Source of the DNA: Bacillus sp. FJAT-50079 | GTDB taxonomy: Bacteria; Bacillota; Bacilli; Bacillales; Bacillaceae_C | DNA length: 64,000 nucleotides | Direction of reading: 5' to 3' | Assembly: GCF_018343515.1 (NCBI RefSeq) | Contig: NZ_JAGYPD010000004.1 | Coordinates: forward strand, 310,001 to 374,000 | Part shown: positions 8,656 to 17,796 of the stretch, in pieces | How the letters are laid out: each line of letters starts with the position of its first letter | Numbering within the stretch: position 1 is the first letter of the stretch | The notes under the pieces: model-generated | Database searches by the model: none | What the model saw: only the letters and a program-made list of their open reading frames with translations | What the model was told of the DNA's origin: nothing | Position numbers and translations under genes: made by a program

Positions 8656-10968
8656 ATGAATGACACTTTGATTCGATTATATCAACCAGAAAGTGGGGAA
8701 CTATTCGTTCCATATAAGCCCGATGAGTCGACAAAATTGATAGAAAATCCACCACGATTTACTTGGATGCCAGCAAAACTAGATGAAGAAGTATATGTGC
8801 TAGAAATATCTAATTCCGAGAAGTTTCTTAATGAAGATACGATTCGTTTTGAGCCAATTCCTTATAATTTTTTTACACCTGATCAAGTTTTACTACCTGG
8901 GACGTACTATTGGAGATATGCATTGCTTGACTTTGAAACGATGCAAATAAGGATTAGTGATTGGAGTCGAGTCCGGCGATTTGATGTTCCAGACGAATTA
9001 GCGGAAACTCCATTACCATCGAGGGAAGCACGCTACAATCAAGCCAATATGGAGCGTCCGCGCCTTTGGTTATCACCAAAAGAATTGGAAACATTTCGTA
9101 TCAAGGTCGAAGAGGACGAAAGCTATTGTCAATGGAGCGCATTTTTAGAAAACGCCGTAAAACCGTTTATGGAACTGCCGTTTACGAAAGAACCTGCTCC
9201 TTATCCGAACAATAAACGAGTTGCTGATTTATGGCGGCAAATGTACTTAGATTGCCAAGAGGCACTCCATGCCGTTCGACATTTAAGTGTTGCTGGTGTT
9301 GTATTAAAGGATGAAGCTATCCTTGCAAAAGCGAAAGAGTGGCTCATGCATTTATGCTCATGGGATACCGAAGGAACAACAGCTCGAGATTATAATGATG
9401 AATCAGCATTTCGAATTGCCGGTGCGCTTGCATGGGGGTATGATTGGCTTTATCATTATTTATCAGACGAAGAGCGTGAAGAAGTAAAGCAAAAATTGTA
9501 TAGACGAACAGAGCAGGTAGCCTACCATGTAATCGAACGTTCGAAAATTCATCACGTCCCATATGATAGCCATGCTGTTCGCTCCCTTTCATCCGTACTC
9601 GTTCCGTGCTGTATTGCCTTATTGGAAGATGAACCAAAAGCGAAGGATTGGCTTGATTATACATTGGAATATTATAACGCCTTGTACACACCTTGGGGTG
9701 GAGCGGATGGCGGCTGGGCAGAAGGTCCGCATTATTGGATGACAGGAATGGCCTATGTTATTGATGCGATTAATCTCGTGAAAAAATTTAATGGCTATGA
9801 TCTTTATAAAAGACCATTCTTTCAGAAAACAGGAGACTTCCCATTATTTACGTATCCTCCGACAACATATCGCTCAAGCTTTGGTGACCAATCCAATTTG
9901 GGAGACCGTCCAGGTTTAAAGGTTGGTTTCAATATTCGTCAGTTCGCGGGAGTGACTGGCAATCCATATTACCAATGGTATTTTGAGCAAACGAAAAAGC
10001 TAGATAAAGATCCGCATGATATATTTTACAATAAGGGCTGGTGGGATTTTTATTTCGACGAAATGATGTATTTACATGATTTCCCTGAAATTGAAGCAAA
10101 ATCTCCAGCTGATCTGCCGGTTGTAAAATGGTTTAAAGATGTCGATTGGGTAGCGATTCATAACCGAATGGATGATCCGAATGAACACATTATGTTTTTA
10201 ACGAAAAGCAGTCATTATGGATCAATCAGCCATAGCCATGGTGACCAAAATGCATTTATTCTCCATGCCTTTGGGGATCCGTTAGCTATGCATAGCGGAT
10301 ATTACGTCGCCTTTAATAGTACAATGCATATGCGTTGGAGAAGGCAGACAATCTCGAAGAATGCTATTCTCATCAATGGTAAAGGTCAATTTGCTGAGAA
10401 AGATAAGTTCATTGCGAAAAACGCACAAGGAAAAATCGAAGCAGTAGAAGAAACAGATGAATATGTATATATCCGAGCGAATGCTACGAAGGCATATAAG
10501 CATTATTCTCCTGAAATTGAAAATTATCAAAGAGAAACGTATTTTGTGAATCGTTCTTACTTCGTCATCATTGATACCGTTGATCTTGAACAGCCAGGAA
10601 CAATTGATTGGTTGCTCCATTCCCTTTATGAGCCGAAAGTAAAGCACCAAGGGTTTGTCATTGAAGGGGAAAAAGCAAGCTTAGAAGGGAAATTTATTTA
10701 CTCTTCAAGTGGAGAAATGCAACTTGATAGGCATCAAGATTTTCCTGAGGTCGATTTGTCCGAAATCGGCGATTTACCAATCCCTTGGCGGATTCAAGCG
10801 CAAACGAAAGCTGTGAAGCGCCATCGCATCGTCACATTGCTGCAGCCGATGAAAAAGACACAGCCAAAATATGTATCACATTTTATCGATGATCAAGATC
10901 ATGGTTTACAATGTTATTTTACGGAAGATGGAAACACATTCCGAGTCGAAGTACCAAAAGCATACTAA
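8656..10968 (+). CDS. Heparinase II/III-family polysaccharide lyase with DUF4962-like N-domain
   Basis: The 770-residue protein has no signal peptide. An N-terminal beta-rich domain of the DUF4962 type covers about residues 20-130 (LPGTYYWRYAL, VRRFDVP). An (alpha/alpha) toroid spans about 140-480, with EGPHYWMTGMAY near 355. The heparinase II/III beta-sandwich begins near 510, where SHSHGDQNAFIL carries the His residues of the active-site region. Lack of a secretion signal suggests it cleaves imported oligosaccharides in the cytosol, matching the ABC and MFS carriers nearby. PL15, PL17, PL21 and PL39 enzymes share this architecture, so alginate or another uronic-acid polymer is a reasonable but unproven substrate. 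The ribosome-binding site AAGGGGGA lies before the ATG, 12 bp after the SDR stop. Confidence 0.85.
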   Translation: MNDTLIRLYQPESGELFVPYKPDESTKLIENPPRFTWMPAKLDEEVYVLEISNSEKFLNEDTIRFEPIPYNFFTPDQVLLPGTYYWRYALLDFETMQIRISDWSRVRRFDVPDELAETPLPSREARYNQANMERPRLWLSPKELETFRIKVEEDESYCQWSAFLENAVKPFMELPFTKEPAPYPNNKRVADLWRQMYLDCQEALHAVRHLSVAGVVLKDEAILAKAKEWLMHLCSWDTEGTTARDYNDESAFRIAGALAWGYDWLYHYLSDEEREEVKQKLYRRTEQVAYHVIERSKIHHVPYDSHAVRSLSSVLVPCCIALLEDEPKAKDWLDYTLEYYNALYTPWGGADGGWAEGPHYWMTGMAYVIDAINLVKKFNGYDLYKRPFFQKTGDFPLFTYPPTTYRSSFGDQSNLGDRPGLKVGFNIRQFAGVTGNPYYQWYFEQTKKLDKDPHDIFYNKGWWDFYFDEMMYLHDFPEIEAKSPADLPVVKWFKDVDWVAIHNRMDDPNEHIMFLTKSSHYGSISHSHGDQNAFILHAFGDPLAMHSGYYVAFNSTMHMRWRRQTISKNAILINGKGQFAEKDKFIAKNAQGKIEAVEETDEYVYIRANATKAYKHYSPEIENYQRETYFVNRSYFVIIDTVDLEQPGTIDWLLHSLYEPKVKHQGFVIEGEKASLEGKFIYSSSGEMQLDRHQDFPEVDLSEIGDLPIPWRIQAQTKAVKRHRIVTLLQPMKKTQPKYVSHFIDDQDHGLQCYFTEDGNTFRVEVPKAY

Positions 10969-10978
10969 GTGAAATAGA

Positions 10979-11065
10979 AAGTCTGTCCACAAGAATGAGC
11001 GATTTCCACCAAGATAAAAATGGCAGTTTATCGAAGGAATGAAGCGATTTGCGGGCAGGCTTTTT
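10979..11065 (+). terminator. Possible long-loop terminator between the lyase genes
   Basis: AAGTCTGTCC (10979-10988) can pair with GGGCAGGCTT (11053-11062), counting two G-U pairs, followed by a T run. The loop of about 64 nt is long, so this may be partial termination or mRNA structure. Confidence 0.4.
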
Positions 11066-11088
11066 ATAATGGAAAAGGAGATGGCCGG

Positions 11089-13605
11089 ATGAGAAAGATA
11101 ACGATAATATTTGCTTGTTTTTTAGTTATTTTAGGAAGTATTGGATTAACGAATCGAAATGATCGAGCTTCTGCTGAACAGGCAGCGATTAAATATGAGA
11201 TCGTTGATGTAACAGCAAGCGAGCATGATGGAAATGTTCCAGAAAACACAATTGATGATGATTTGGGCACGCGTTGGTCTGCGCAAGGAGAAGGCCAATG
11301 GCTAATTGTCGATCTAGGAAAAGTGGCGGAAGTTGGTTATGTTGGACTAGCTTTCCATAGTGGTGATATTCGGCAAACATTTTTTGATTTAGAGTTGTCA
11401 GCAGATGGTGTTACATGGAATCGAGTGTTAGAAAATCAAGCGAGCAGTGGAGCTTCTGTCAATCTTGAAGCGTTTGATTTTCAAGATCAACCGGCAAGAT
11501 ACGTAAAATTTATCGGGCTTGGAAATTCGCGTAATGACTGGAATAGCTTAACGGCTGTTCACGTGTATGCACCAAATCCAGCAGGACCAATCGTTGAAGA
11601 ACTAGAAGCTGTACATCCGGGACCAAAACCGGAAGCGGAGCCGTTTATTGAACCAGGGCTCGTGTATCCAGACGGAACGAAATACAAGCCTCATACACCA
11701 AATAAAGTGATAGGAAAAACATTGAACGTCCTTGATTACGGTGCCAATCCAAAGGATGAGGAGCACGATGATTTACCTGCGATTCTTGCGGCAATTGAAG
11801 AAGCAGAACCGGGGGATGAGGTTTATTTTCCAAAAGGAGTGTATCAGCTTCGCAGTACGATGCCCAATGATCGTACATCGCATATATACTTAAAAGATGG
11901 AGTCAATTTACGTGGACAAAGTGAAAAACATGTAAAGCTTGTTTCACATTTCGATGTTCAAAACGTACCAAGCAGCAAAATCATTACCGGCTATGGAAAA
12001 CACGATGTCGTCATTTCAAATATGACTTTAACATCTACATTCGATAGAACGTACTCAGATGATCCTGGACAAAATAATTCGGAACGTGGCGGTCCTGCTT
12101 ACGGAATTTTTCTAGCTGACTATGCAAGTAAGCCATCTTATCATATTACGGTTGATCATGTAACAGTCGAAAAGTTTCAAAGAATGGGTGTAAGAATTGA
12201 AAAAAGCAACCGGATTATCGTTCAAAACTCTACGTTTCAATATGCGACAGATGTTGGCGGAGGCGGTGCTGGATATGGTGTCGCTATTCAAGGCGTACAA
12301 GGGATTCATCGTTTAGGCCATGCGAATGATACGTATTTTAATATTGTACGAGATAGTAAATTCATTGGACCGTATATTAGACACGGAACGCTTATTCAAA
12401 ATTTTGCCCATAACAACTTAGTCGATGGCAACACATATGATGGCAACATTCATGACGCAATTGATTTACATGGACAGGGAGAATATTTAAACGAAATTCG
12501 CAATAATACGGTGAAAAATATTCCAAGAGGCGGCATAGGTGTTGGAAATACGGGCGGAACCCCGCCAAACAGCCACTCCGCGTCTGGTGCTGGCAATTAT
12601 ATTCATCATAATAACTTAACGAATACGCGTGATGGGATTACTGTACTAATGGGGTCGCCAGATACGAGAATTGAAGATAATGTTATTATGCATACGACTG
12701 AACCGGCAGTTGCCCGCGGAATTTACTTGCTCAATGCGCCGCGTACGATTGTGAAGGGCAATAAAATTATGAACAATCGCGGGGCAGGTTTTTGGGGCAT
12801 TCTTATTGCCGAAGATTTTGGTGATCGCAATAATGGTGGAAAAGGTGCCGGAATTCCTGAAGATATCGTCGTTGAAAATAATAAGGTCATGAATAATACG
12901 AATGGAATGAGGATAGAAGCAGGAAAAAGAATCATCATCGAAAACAATAAAATAAAGAACTCCCGCGAAGTTGATTTTATTTCACTTATTAATGACGAAG
13001 ACGATGGGGAAGATGAGGAACTTCTGACTGTTTCACTCGATCCAAGCAAAGACGCATTGGTTGATATTGAAAGACCTGACAGTAATTACGGTATCGCAGA
13101 TCAGGCGTTAATCGATGCAGCAGCACCCGATCAAAACTTTCATAAATATTTCAATGTAAAACGGAATGCGGACGGGTCGAAGGGAAGGCTCGCATATATG
13201 CAATTTGATTTGCAAGACTATGACCATATAAAAAATGCAAAGCTACAATTAACTGCAAAAACAGGTAGTAATACCGATGTTGTTACATTGGCTGTCTTTG
13301 GAATTATGGATCATCAATGGGATGAGGAAACGATTACTTGGAGTAATTCGCCAAATCATGAGCTGGATAAAGTGAATGTAACAGGAATTGGCGAGACAGC
13401 TTTTTTGCTTGGGACGATTGAAATCAATAGCTCAGACCCTGTCACAATTAATTTGGATGTTAGTGAGTTTGTCCAGCAGCATAACGGAAAAGTTAGTTTT
13501 CTTATCGCAGATCAAGAGGGGCAAAATGGAAATGTAACGATTTATTCAAAAGAGGATTCAAGCTCAGGAAGATGGCCATTATTGGTCGTGGAGAAGGCTA
13601 AATAA
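11089..13605 (+). CDS. Secreted multidomain beta-helix protein, probable polysaccharide lyase
   Basis: The 838-residue protein is exported by a Sec signal peptide ending near ASA-EQ (residue 30). An F5/8C (discoidin-like) carbohydrate-binding domain spans about residues 38-165 (PENTIDDDLGTRWSA, WLIVDLGK). A Pro-rich linker follows, then a Pectate_lyase_3-like entry (LNVLDYGANP, then AILAAIEEAEPGDEVYFPKG) and a right-handed parallel beta-helix to about 640. A C-terminal DNRLRE module spans about 655-835 (LAYMQFDL, WDEETITW). ATG 11089 has AAAGGAG at 8 bp; the frame stays open upstream to 11020 without such a site. It probably acts outside the cell on the polymer before the oligomers are imported. 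The clade of lyase is not identified. Confidence 0.85.
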   Translation: MRKITIIFACFLVILGSIGLTNRNDRASAEQAAIKYEIVDVTASEHDGNVPENTIDDDLGTRWSAQGEGQWLIVDLGKVAEVGYVGLAFHSGDIRQTFFDLELSADGVTWNRVLENQASSGASVNLEAFDFQDQPARYVKFIGLGNSRNDWNSLTAVHVYAPNPAGPIVEELEAVHPGPKPEAEPFIEPGLVYPDGTKYKPHTPNKVIGKTLNVLDYGANPKDEEHDDLPAILAAIEEAEPGDEVYFPKGVYQLRSTMPNDRTSHIYLKDGVNLRGQSEKHVKLVSHFDVQNVPSSKIITGYGKHDVVISNMTLTSTFDRTYSDDPGQNNSERGGPAYGIFLADYASKPSYHITVDHVTVEKFQRMGVRIEKSNRIIVQNSTFQYATDVGGGGAGYGVAIQGVQGIHRLGHANDTYFNIVRDSKFIGPYIRHGTLIQNFAHNNLVDGNTYDGNIHDAIDLHGQGEYLNEIRNNTVKNIPRGGIGVGNTGGTPPNSHSASGAGNYIHHNNLTNTRDGITVLMGSPDTRIEDNVIMHTTEPAVARGIYLLNAPRTIVKGNKIMNNRGAGFWGILIAEDFGDRNNGGKGAGIPEDIVVENNKVMNNTNGMRIEAGKRIIIENNKIKNSREVDFISLINDEDDGEDEELLTVSLDPSKDALVDIERPDSNYGIADQALIDAAAPDQNFHKYFNVKRNADGSKGRLAYMQFDLQDYDHIKNAKLQLTAKTGSNTDVVTLAVFGIMDHQWDEETITWSNSPNHELDKVNVTGIGETAFLLGTIEINSSDPVTINLDVSEFVQQHNGKVSFLIADQEGQNGNVTIYSKEDSSSGRWPLLVVEKAK

Positions 13606-13609
13606 TCAC

Positions 13610-14809
13610 ATGCAGATCAACTTAAAACAAATTCCAGCCCCTCTTTGGATTTTATTCATCAATACATTTACGATGGCGATCGGTTTTTTCATGCTCATCC
13701 CGTTACTGGCAAAATATTTATTAGAAGGCTTGATCTTACCAGTGACACTCGTTGGCATAATCGTAGGTGTACGCGGTTTTTTTCAACAAGGACTCATGCT
13801 TGCCGGGGGCTTTGTTTCTGATCGGCTAGGGTATAAGACGGTTATTTGCTGGGGAGTATTTATACGGGCGATCGGATTTATCTTATTTGGCTTTGTGGAA
13901 TCTGTTCCATTATTACTCATTGCAGCAGTCCTCTCAGGGCTGGGCGGGGCTTTCTTTCACCCGTCCAGCTTTGCCCTTTATACGATCATATCAACGAAAG
14001 AAAATCGAGCAACTGTTTATTCGATTCGAGATATGTTAAGCAATGTTGGCTTTATCTTTGGGCCGGTCATCGGCGCAATGTTATTACATATCAATTTTAA
14101 ATGGGTATGCATCGCTGCTGGTATCATGTTCCTTATCGTGTTTTTTATCAGCTTGCTTGGATTGCCGAACTATATCGGAAAGCCGACATCCATGTCATTT
14201 CTAGCAAACTTAAAATTAATCACAATGAATAAACGATATACCCAATTTTGCCTCATTATGATGAGTGTTTGGTTTTTGACCGCTCAGCTTTACATTGCCG
14301 TTCCCGTCAAACTGCAAATGTTAGAAATGGAGCATGTAAATATTGGGCTTATTTATAGCACAGGAGCAATTGTCGTCGTTCTATTTCAAGTACCATTGAT
14401 CAATATGTTAAGCCGTCATTATTCGGCTCCATTGTTAATCGCGGTTGGCAGTTCATTGATCGCCAGCGGTCTTTTATTAATTGGTTTGTCACCAACGGTA
14501 TTGCTTGTTAGCTTTGGTGTTGTTTGCTTTAGTCTTGGGCAAATGTTTGTTCAACCGATGATGAGCAAGCAAATTTCAGAAGTCGCGCCAATTGAATTGG
14601 TCGCTTCCTTTTTCGGCTTTAACGGCTTAGCACTTGCGGTCGGCGGATTATTTGGAAATTTATTTGGCGGGTATTTATTTGATTTAGGTCTTAACGGTTA
14701 TTTGCTTCTTCCGTGGGTTTGTTTTGCGGTGATTGGTTTTATATCATCAATTTTGATGATTCTGTATCAGAAGGGAGGGGGGGTTACACGAAGTAGGAAT
14801 TGTGGATAA
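13610..14809 (+). CDS. MFS transporter
   Basis: The 399-residue protein has about 12 hydrophobic segments and the MFS signature between TM2 and TM3 (GGFVSDRLGYK, near residue 70). FHPSSFALYTIIS and SIRDMLSNVGFIFGPVIG fit TM4-TM5 of drug/sugar carrier MFS proteins. It begins 4 bp after the beta-helix gene, with a weak GAGAAGG site inside the end of that gene, so it is probably translated by coupling. Context suggests uptake of monomers or export of an end product. The substrate is unknown. It is the last gene of the operon; no clear terminator follows. Confidence 0.85.
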   Translation: MQINLKQIPAPLWILFINTFTMAIGFFMLIPLLAKYLLEGLILPVTLVGIIVGVRGFFQQGLMLAGGFVSDRLGYKTVICWGVFIRAIGFILFGFVESVPLLLIAAVLSGLGGAFFHPSSFALYTIISTKENRATVYSIRDMLSNVGFIFGPVIGAMLLHINFKWVCIAAGIMFLIVFFISLLGLPNYIGKPTSMSFLANLKLITMNKRYTQFCLIMMSVWFLTAQLYIAVPVKLQMLEMEHVNIGLIYSTGAIVVVLFQVPLINMLSRHYSAPLLIAVGSSLIASGLLLIGLSPTVLLVSFGVVCFSLGQMFVQPMMSKQISEVAPIELVASFFGFNGLALAVGGLFGNLFGGYLFDLGLNGYLLLPWVCFAVIGFISSILMILYQKGGGVTRSRNCG

Positions 14810-14891
14810 AATGCCAACTATACATTAACAATGAACATAGTCAGAAGGGTAACACTGGTAAAATTCTGGTTATGTTTTTTGTTATTGATGA

Positions 14892-15145
14892 TTATATATT
14901 GAATCCGATTTTAGACTCAAGGTATTCTAAAATGCTTTTCGTTTCAACGTTCCCGGCTCGTTTGTTTAATGCAGTAATTCCTTTAGAAATTAAGTCCAAT
15001 TTCTTGTTCGTATAATTACATCGTTTTTAATTTTTTCTATAATTGGTGGAGCAGAATTCTCTGGGATATTCATGTTTTATTACATTGCTTTGTATAGAAG
15101 GCATATCAATTTTTGTAGCAGCTGTTTCCAAGGAAGCATATTATT
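14892..15145 (-). pseudogene. Probable frameshifted gene remnant, unidentified
   Basis: On the minus strand three frames join end to end with protein-like composition: YASLETAATKIDMP, then NIPENSAPPIIEKIKND, then KLDLISKGITALNKRAG. The last continues to a TAA at 14892-14894. Single-base shifts separate them and an in-frame stop precedes the first. No family is recognised. The stretch from 14810 to 15260 otherwise has no supportable gene; a 71-codon plus-strand frame there has no ribosome-binding site and looks spurious. Confidence 0.3.
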
Positions 15146-15267
15146 TAATTACGTATACTTTGCTTGAAATTACGTACTAATTAAAAAACAAGTCCTGTAT
15201 GAAGAGGGGAAATCATACAAACCTTATCTTACTTTCGCCTAATTCAATTTTTCTTGCTTGCAAATGT

Positions 15268-15296
15268 CACTCACATTATTCCATTCACATATGATA
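15268..15296 (+). promoter_or_regulatory. Sigma-K promoter of gerE
   Basis: CACT at 15268-15271, a 16-bp spacer and CATATGATA at 15288-15296 fit the sigma-K pattern (mACm, 16 bp, CATAnnnTA). The established sigma-K dependence of gerE in Bacillus subtilis supports the call. Confidence 0.75.
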
Positions 15297-15361
15297 AGGT
15301 GACAACCAAAATACCCATCCCCGCGGTTTAAAGCTGGCGAAGGCAAGGAGGGTTACAATAG

Positions 15362-15586
15362 TTGAAGGAGAATGAGTTCACACATAAACCGCTGCTCACA
15401 AAAAGAGAAAAAGAAGTATTCGAACTGTTAGTCCAAGATAAAACGACGAAAGACATTGCAAACGAGTTATTTATTAGTGAAAAGACAGTTCGAAACCATA
15501 TATCGAACGCCATGCAAAAATTGGGCGTCAAGGGACGATCCCAGGCCGTTGTGGAACTACTACGCATGGGGGAATTAAAATTGTAA
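15362..15586 (+). CDS. gerE: Spore coat transcription regulator GerE
   Basis: This is a 74-residue LuxR/FixJ-type HTH protein without a receiver, acting late in the mother cell as activator and repressor of coat genes. The sequence LTKREKEVFELL, SEKTVRNHISNAMQKLG and GRSQAVVELLRMGEL is nearly that of B. subtilis GerE, and the length is identical. The start is TTG at 15362, set by a full AAGGAGGG site 9 bp upstream. A sigma-K promoter precedes it and a terminator follows, so it is monocistronic. It marks the organism as an endospore former and is a core gene between two accessory blocks. Confidence 0.97.
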   Translation: MKENEFTHKPLLTKREKEVFELLVQDKTTKDIANELFISEKTVRNHISNAMQKLGVKGRSQAVVELLRMGELKL

Positions 15587-15591
15587 AAACG

Positions 15592-15626
15592 AAACCGGCT
15601 ATCCGTTATTGGGGGCCGGTTTTGTT
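15592..15626 (+). terminator. Intrinsic terminator of gerE
   Basis: AAACCGGC (15592-15599) pairs with GCCGGTTT (15615-15622), with a T-rich tail. It could also serve the leftward AraC gene that ends at 15644. Confidence 0.8.
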
Positions 15627-15643
15627 GATTTTATAGAATTACA

Positions 15644-16474
15644 TTAAAATATTGTTTCTCTGAATTTATTAGGAGAAACATCGACATGTTTTTTAAAGGT
15701 TGTTGTAAAGTGGGAAACACTATTAAATCCGCAAGTAAATGCAATTTCTTTTATAGATAGCTTGGTATTATATAAGAGTTTTTTCGCATTGTTGATCCGG
15801 TAATTAATTAAGTATTGATGCGGTGAGCAATTCATTTGTTTTTTAAAAAGCCTTGAAAAGTGGTAAGGACTTAATTTTACATCGTTTGCAATAGCCGTTA
15901 ATGATATATCTTCACTATAATTATTTTCGATATATGAAATAGCTCTTATAATAGTCTCTTCACGAGAGTCATTTGTTTGATTGGAAAGCTTGTCTAGCTC
16001 ATAAAGAATTTTATGAATAATAATGGAAGCAGCATGTTCATCTACTTTATTATTTTCCATCATCGTTAAAATACGTCTTATGTATTCAGGAATTATCCAA
16101 TGATTTTCTAATGAATATACACATCCGCTTTTATGAAAAAGCAGGTCAAAATATTCTTTACTAGCATTTCCTGAAAAATGAAACCAGTCGAAAACGGTAT
16201 TTTCCAAAGCCTTGTATAAATGAGGATGATAACAATTAAGAAAGATAAAAGAGTTTTCAGTAGCGATAAACTCTTGATCTTCATACTTGACTTTCATTGT
16301 CCCTTTTTTTACATGGATAAATAAGTATTGCTCATATTTATCCCTTTTTGTCTCATAAAGATTCGAACTGAAGTAAGACCCGGCATTGGAAAGATAATAA
16401 AGAGATTGTTTAGCAAACATACTTGATGTATGGAAATATATCCTAGACCTCGGTAAAACCCCTTTTTCTTTCAT
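15644..16474 (-). CDS. AraC-family transcription regulator
   Basis: The 276-residue regulator has a cupin-like N-terminal sensor domain (about residues 20-150) and a double-HTH AraC domain at about 170-272 (LTAIANDVKLSPYHFSRLFK, IKEIAFTCGFNSVSHF, PNKFRE). I start at ATG 16474 because AAGGAGAG lies 5 bp upstream; an ATG nine codons earlier lacks a site. It diverges from the Gfo/Idh gene at 16651, and the shared intergenic region has six AGCAA repeats that are good candidates for its binding sites. It probably activates the 16651-18698 gene pair in response to a sugar or cyclitol. Confidence 0.9.
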   Translation of the reverse strand: MKEKGVLPRSRIYFHTSSMFAKQSLYYLSNAGSYFSSNLYETKRDKYEQYLFIHVKKGTMKVKYEDQEFIATENSFIFLNCYHPHLYKALENTVFDWFHFSGNASKEYFDLLFHKSGCVYSLENHWIIPEYIRRILTMMENNKVDEHAASIIIHKILYELDKLSNQTNDSREETIIRAISYIENNYSEDISLTAIANDVKLSPYHFSRLFKKQMNCSPHQYLINYRINNAKKLLYNTKLSIKEIAFTCGFNSVSHFTTTFKKHVDVSPNKFRETIF

Positions 16475-16496
16475 TAGATCTCTCCTTAAGAAAAAT

Positions 16497-16630
16497 AGCA
16501 ATATTCCTAATAAAAGTGGAAAATAGCAATTTTCAGCAAATGATTAGCAAGAAACTTAAAAGAAAGAGCAATTTTATTTAATGATTGTATATTATCAGTG
16601 TAATAGACTAAAAATCAAATAGCAATATTT
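16497..16630 (+). promoter_or_regulatory. Six AGCAA direct repeats, putative AraC-family operator
   Basis: AGCAA occurs at 16497, 16525, 16535, 16546, 16567 and 16621, mostly as AGCAATWTT. Four copies are spaced 10, 11 and 21 bp apart, so they lie on one DNA face. A TATTAT -10 candidate at 16590-16595 has the repeat at 16567 in its -35 position, as expected of an activator-dependent promoter. Confidence 0.6.
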
Positions 16631-16650
16631 CTTTAATGAGGAGGAAAAAC

Positions 16651-17796
16651 ATGGAAATTCGTATTGGACTTGTTGGAGCTGGTTGGATGGGGAAGGCTCA
16701 TACAAATGCGTTTGTGAACGCTTTAATGGCTTTTGGCCCCGAAGCAGGAAAACCTGTATTTGAGCTAGTATCAGATGTCAGTGAACAAGCAGCACAAGCA
16801 GCATGTGAGAAGCTTGGTTTTTCAAGATGGACAAAAGATTGGCGAACGGTTGTGACAGACAAAAATGTAGATGTAGTTGATATTGCTACTCCAAATGCAT
16901 TCCATTATGAAATCGCGAAAGCTGCATTGGAAAACGGAAAGCATGTTTATTGTGAAAAACCATTAACCCTTAGCTATAAGGAGTCAAAAGAATTAGCGGT
17001 TTTAGCTAAAGAAAAAGGTGTTGTTAATTATGTCGGATTTAATAATGTCATGAATCCCGCAACTCATTATATTAAAGAACTAATAAGCTCAGAAAAATTA
17101 GGAGAGATTATGAGGTTCTCAGGTACTTATGATCAAGATATGTTATTGGATCCTAACTTACCAATTACATGGCGCCATATAAACAAATTATCGGGAAGTG
17201 GAGTTCTTGGTGATCTTGGTACTCATCTTCTAAGTGTCTCACACTTTCTACTTGGGAATATAGAAAGTGTAAACGCTGTAACTAAAACATTCATTAAACA
17301 AAGACCTTCCGCACCAGGTTCCACTGAAATGCAAAAAGTTGAAAATGAAGACTTTTTAACCGTGATAGCAAATTATGAAAATGGTGCAATAGGTACGCTA
17401 TCTACGAGTCGAGTAGCAACCGGACGGAAGAATTACCTTGCTTTTGAAATACAAGGTACGAAAGGCACTGTTCATTACTCTCTTGAACGATTGAATGAAG
17501 TAAATGTGTATTTCACATCCGACGAAAGCATGAATCGAGGATTCAGAACGGTCTATCTTGGACCAGACCATCGCGGATACAGTACATTTAATCCAGCTCC
17601 AGGAATCAATATTAGCTTTAATGATATTAAAATCTTAGAGGTTCATGAACTTCTGTCAGCAATTGCAAATGGAACACCTTATATTTGTGACTTTGAATTC
17701 GGCGCTCGTGTTGACCAAACTGTGAGTGCAATTTTAACATCAGCAGCTGAGCAACAATGGATTAATGTAAATAAGAAGGAAGAGGCAATCGTATGA
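16651..17796 (+). CDS. Gfo/Idh/MocA-family oxidoreductase
   Basis: The 381-residue NAD(P)-dependent sugar or cyclitol dehydrogenase has the N-terminal Rossmann motif GLVGAGWMGKAH, catalytic-region CEKPLTLSY near residue 97, and a C-terminal alpha/beta domain with DLGTH, the Asp-x3-His arrangement used by inositol dehydrogenase. ATG 16651 follows GAGGAGG; an in-frame ATG at 16636 precedes it. The stop overlaps the next gene by 4 bp (ATGA), so it is coupled to an IolE-like TIM-barrel protein. Together they could oxidise a cyclitol or sugar and then isomerise or dehydrate the keto product. It is more divergent from IolG than the other family members here. Confidence 0.9.
   Translation: MEIRIGLVGAGWMGKAHTNAFVNALMAFGPEAGKPVFELVSDVSEQAAQAACEKLGFSRWTKDWRTVVTDKNVDVVDIATPNAFHYEIAKAALENGKHVYCEKPLTLSYKESKELAVLAKEKGVVNYVGFNNVMNPATHYIKELISSEKLGEIMRFSGTYDQDMLLDPNLPITWRHINKLSGSGVLGDLGTHLLSVSHFLLGNIESVNAVTKTFIKQRPSAPGSTEMQKVENEDFLTVIANYENGAIGTLSTSRVATGRKNYLAFEIQGTKGTVHYSLERLNEVNVYFTSDESMNRGFRTVYLGPDHRGYSTFNPAPGINISFNDIKILEVHELLSAIANGTPYICDFEFGARVDQTVSAILTSAAEQQWINVNKKEEAIV

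Noticed and set aside
14800-15015. 71-codon plus-strand reading frame after the MFS gene
   Set aside because: There is no ribosome-binding site, the composition is not protein-like, and it overlaps better minus-strand debris.
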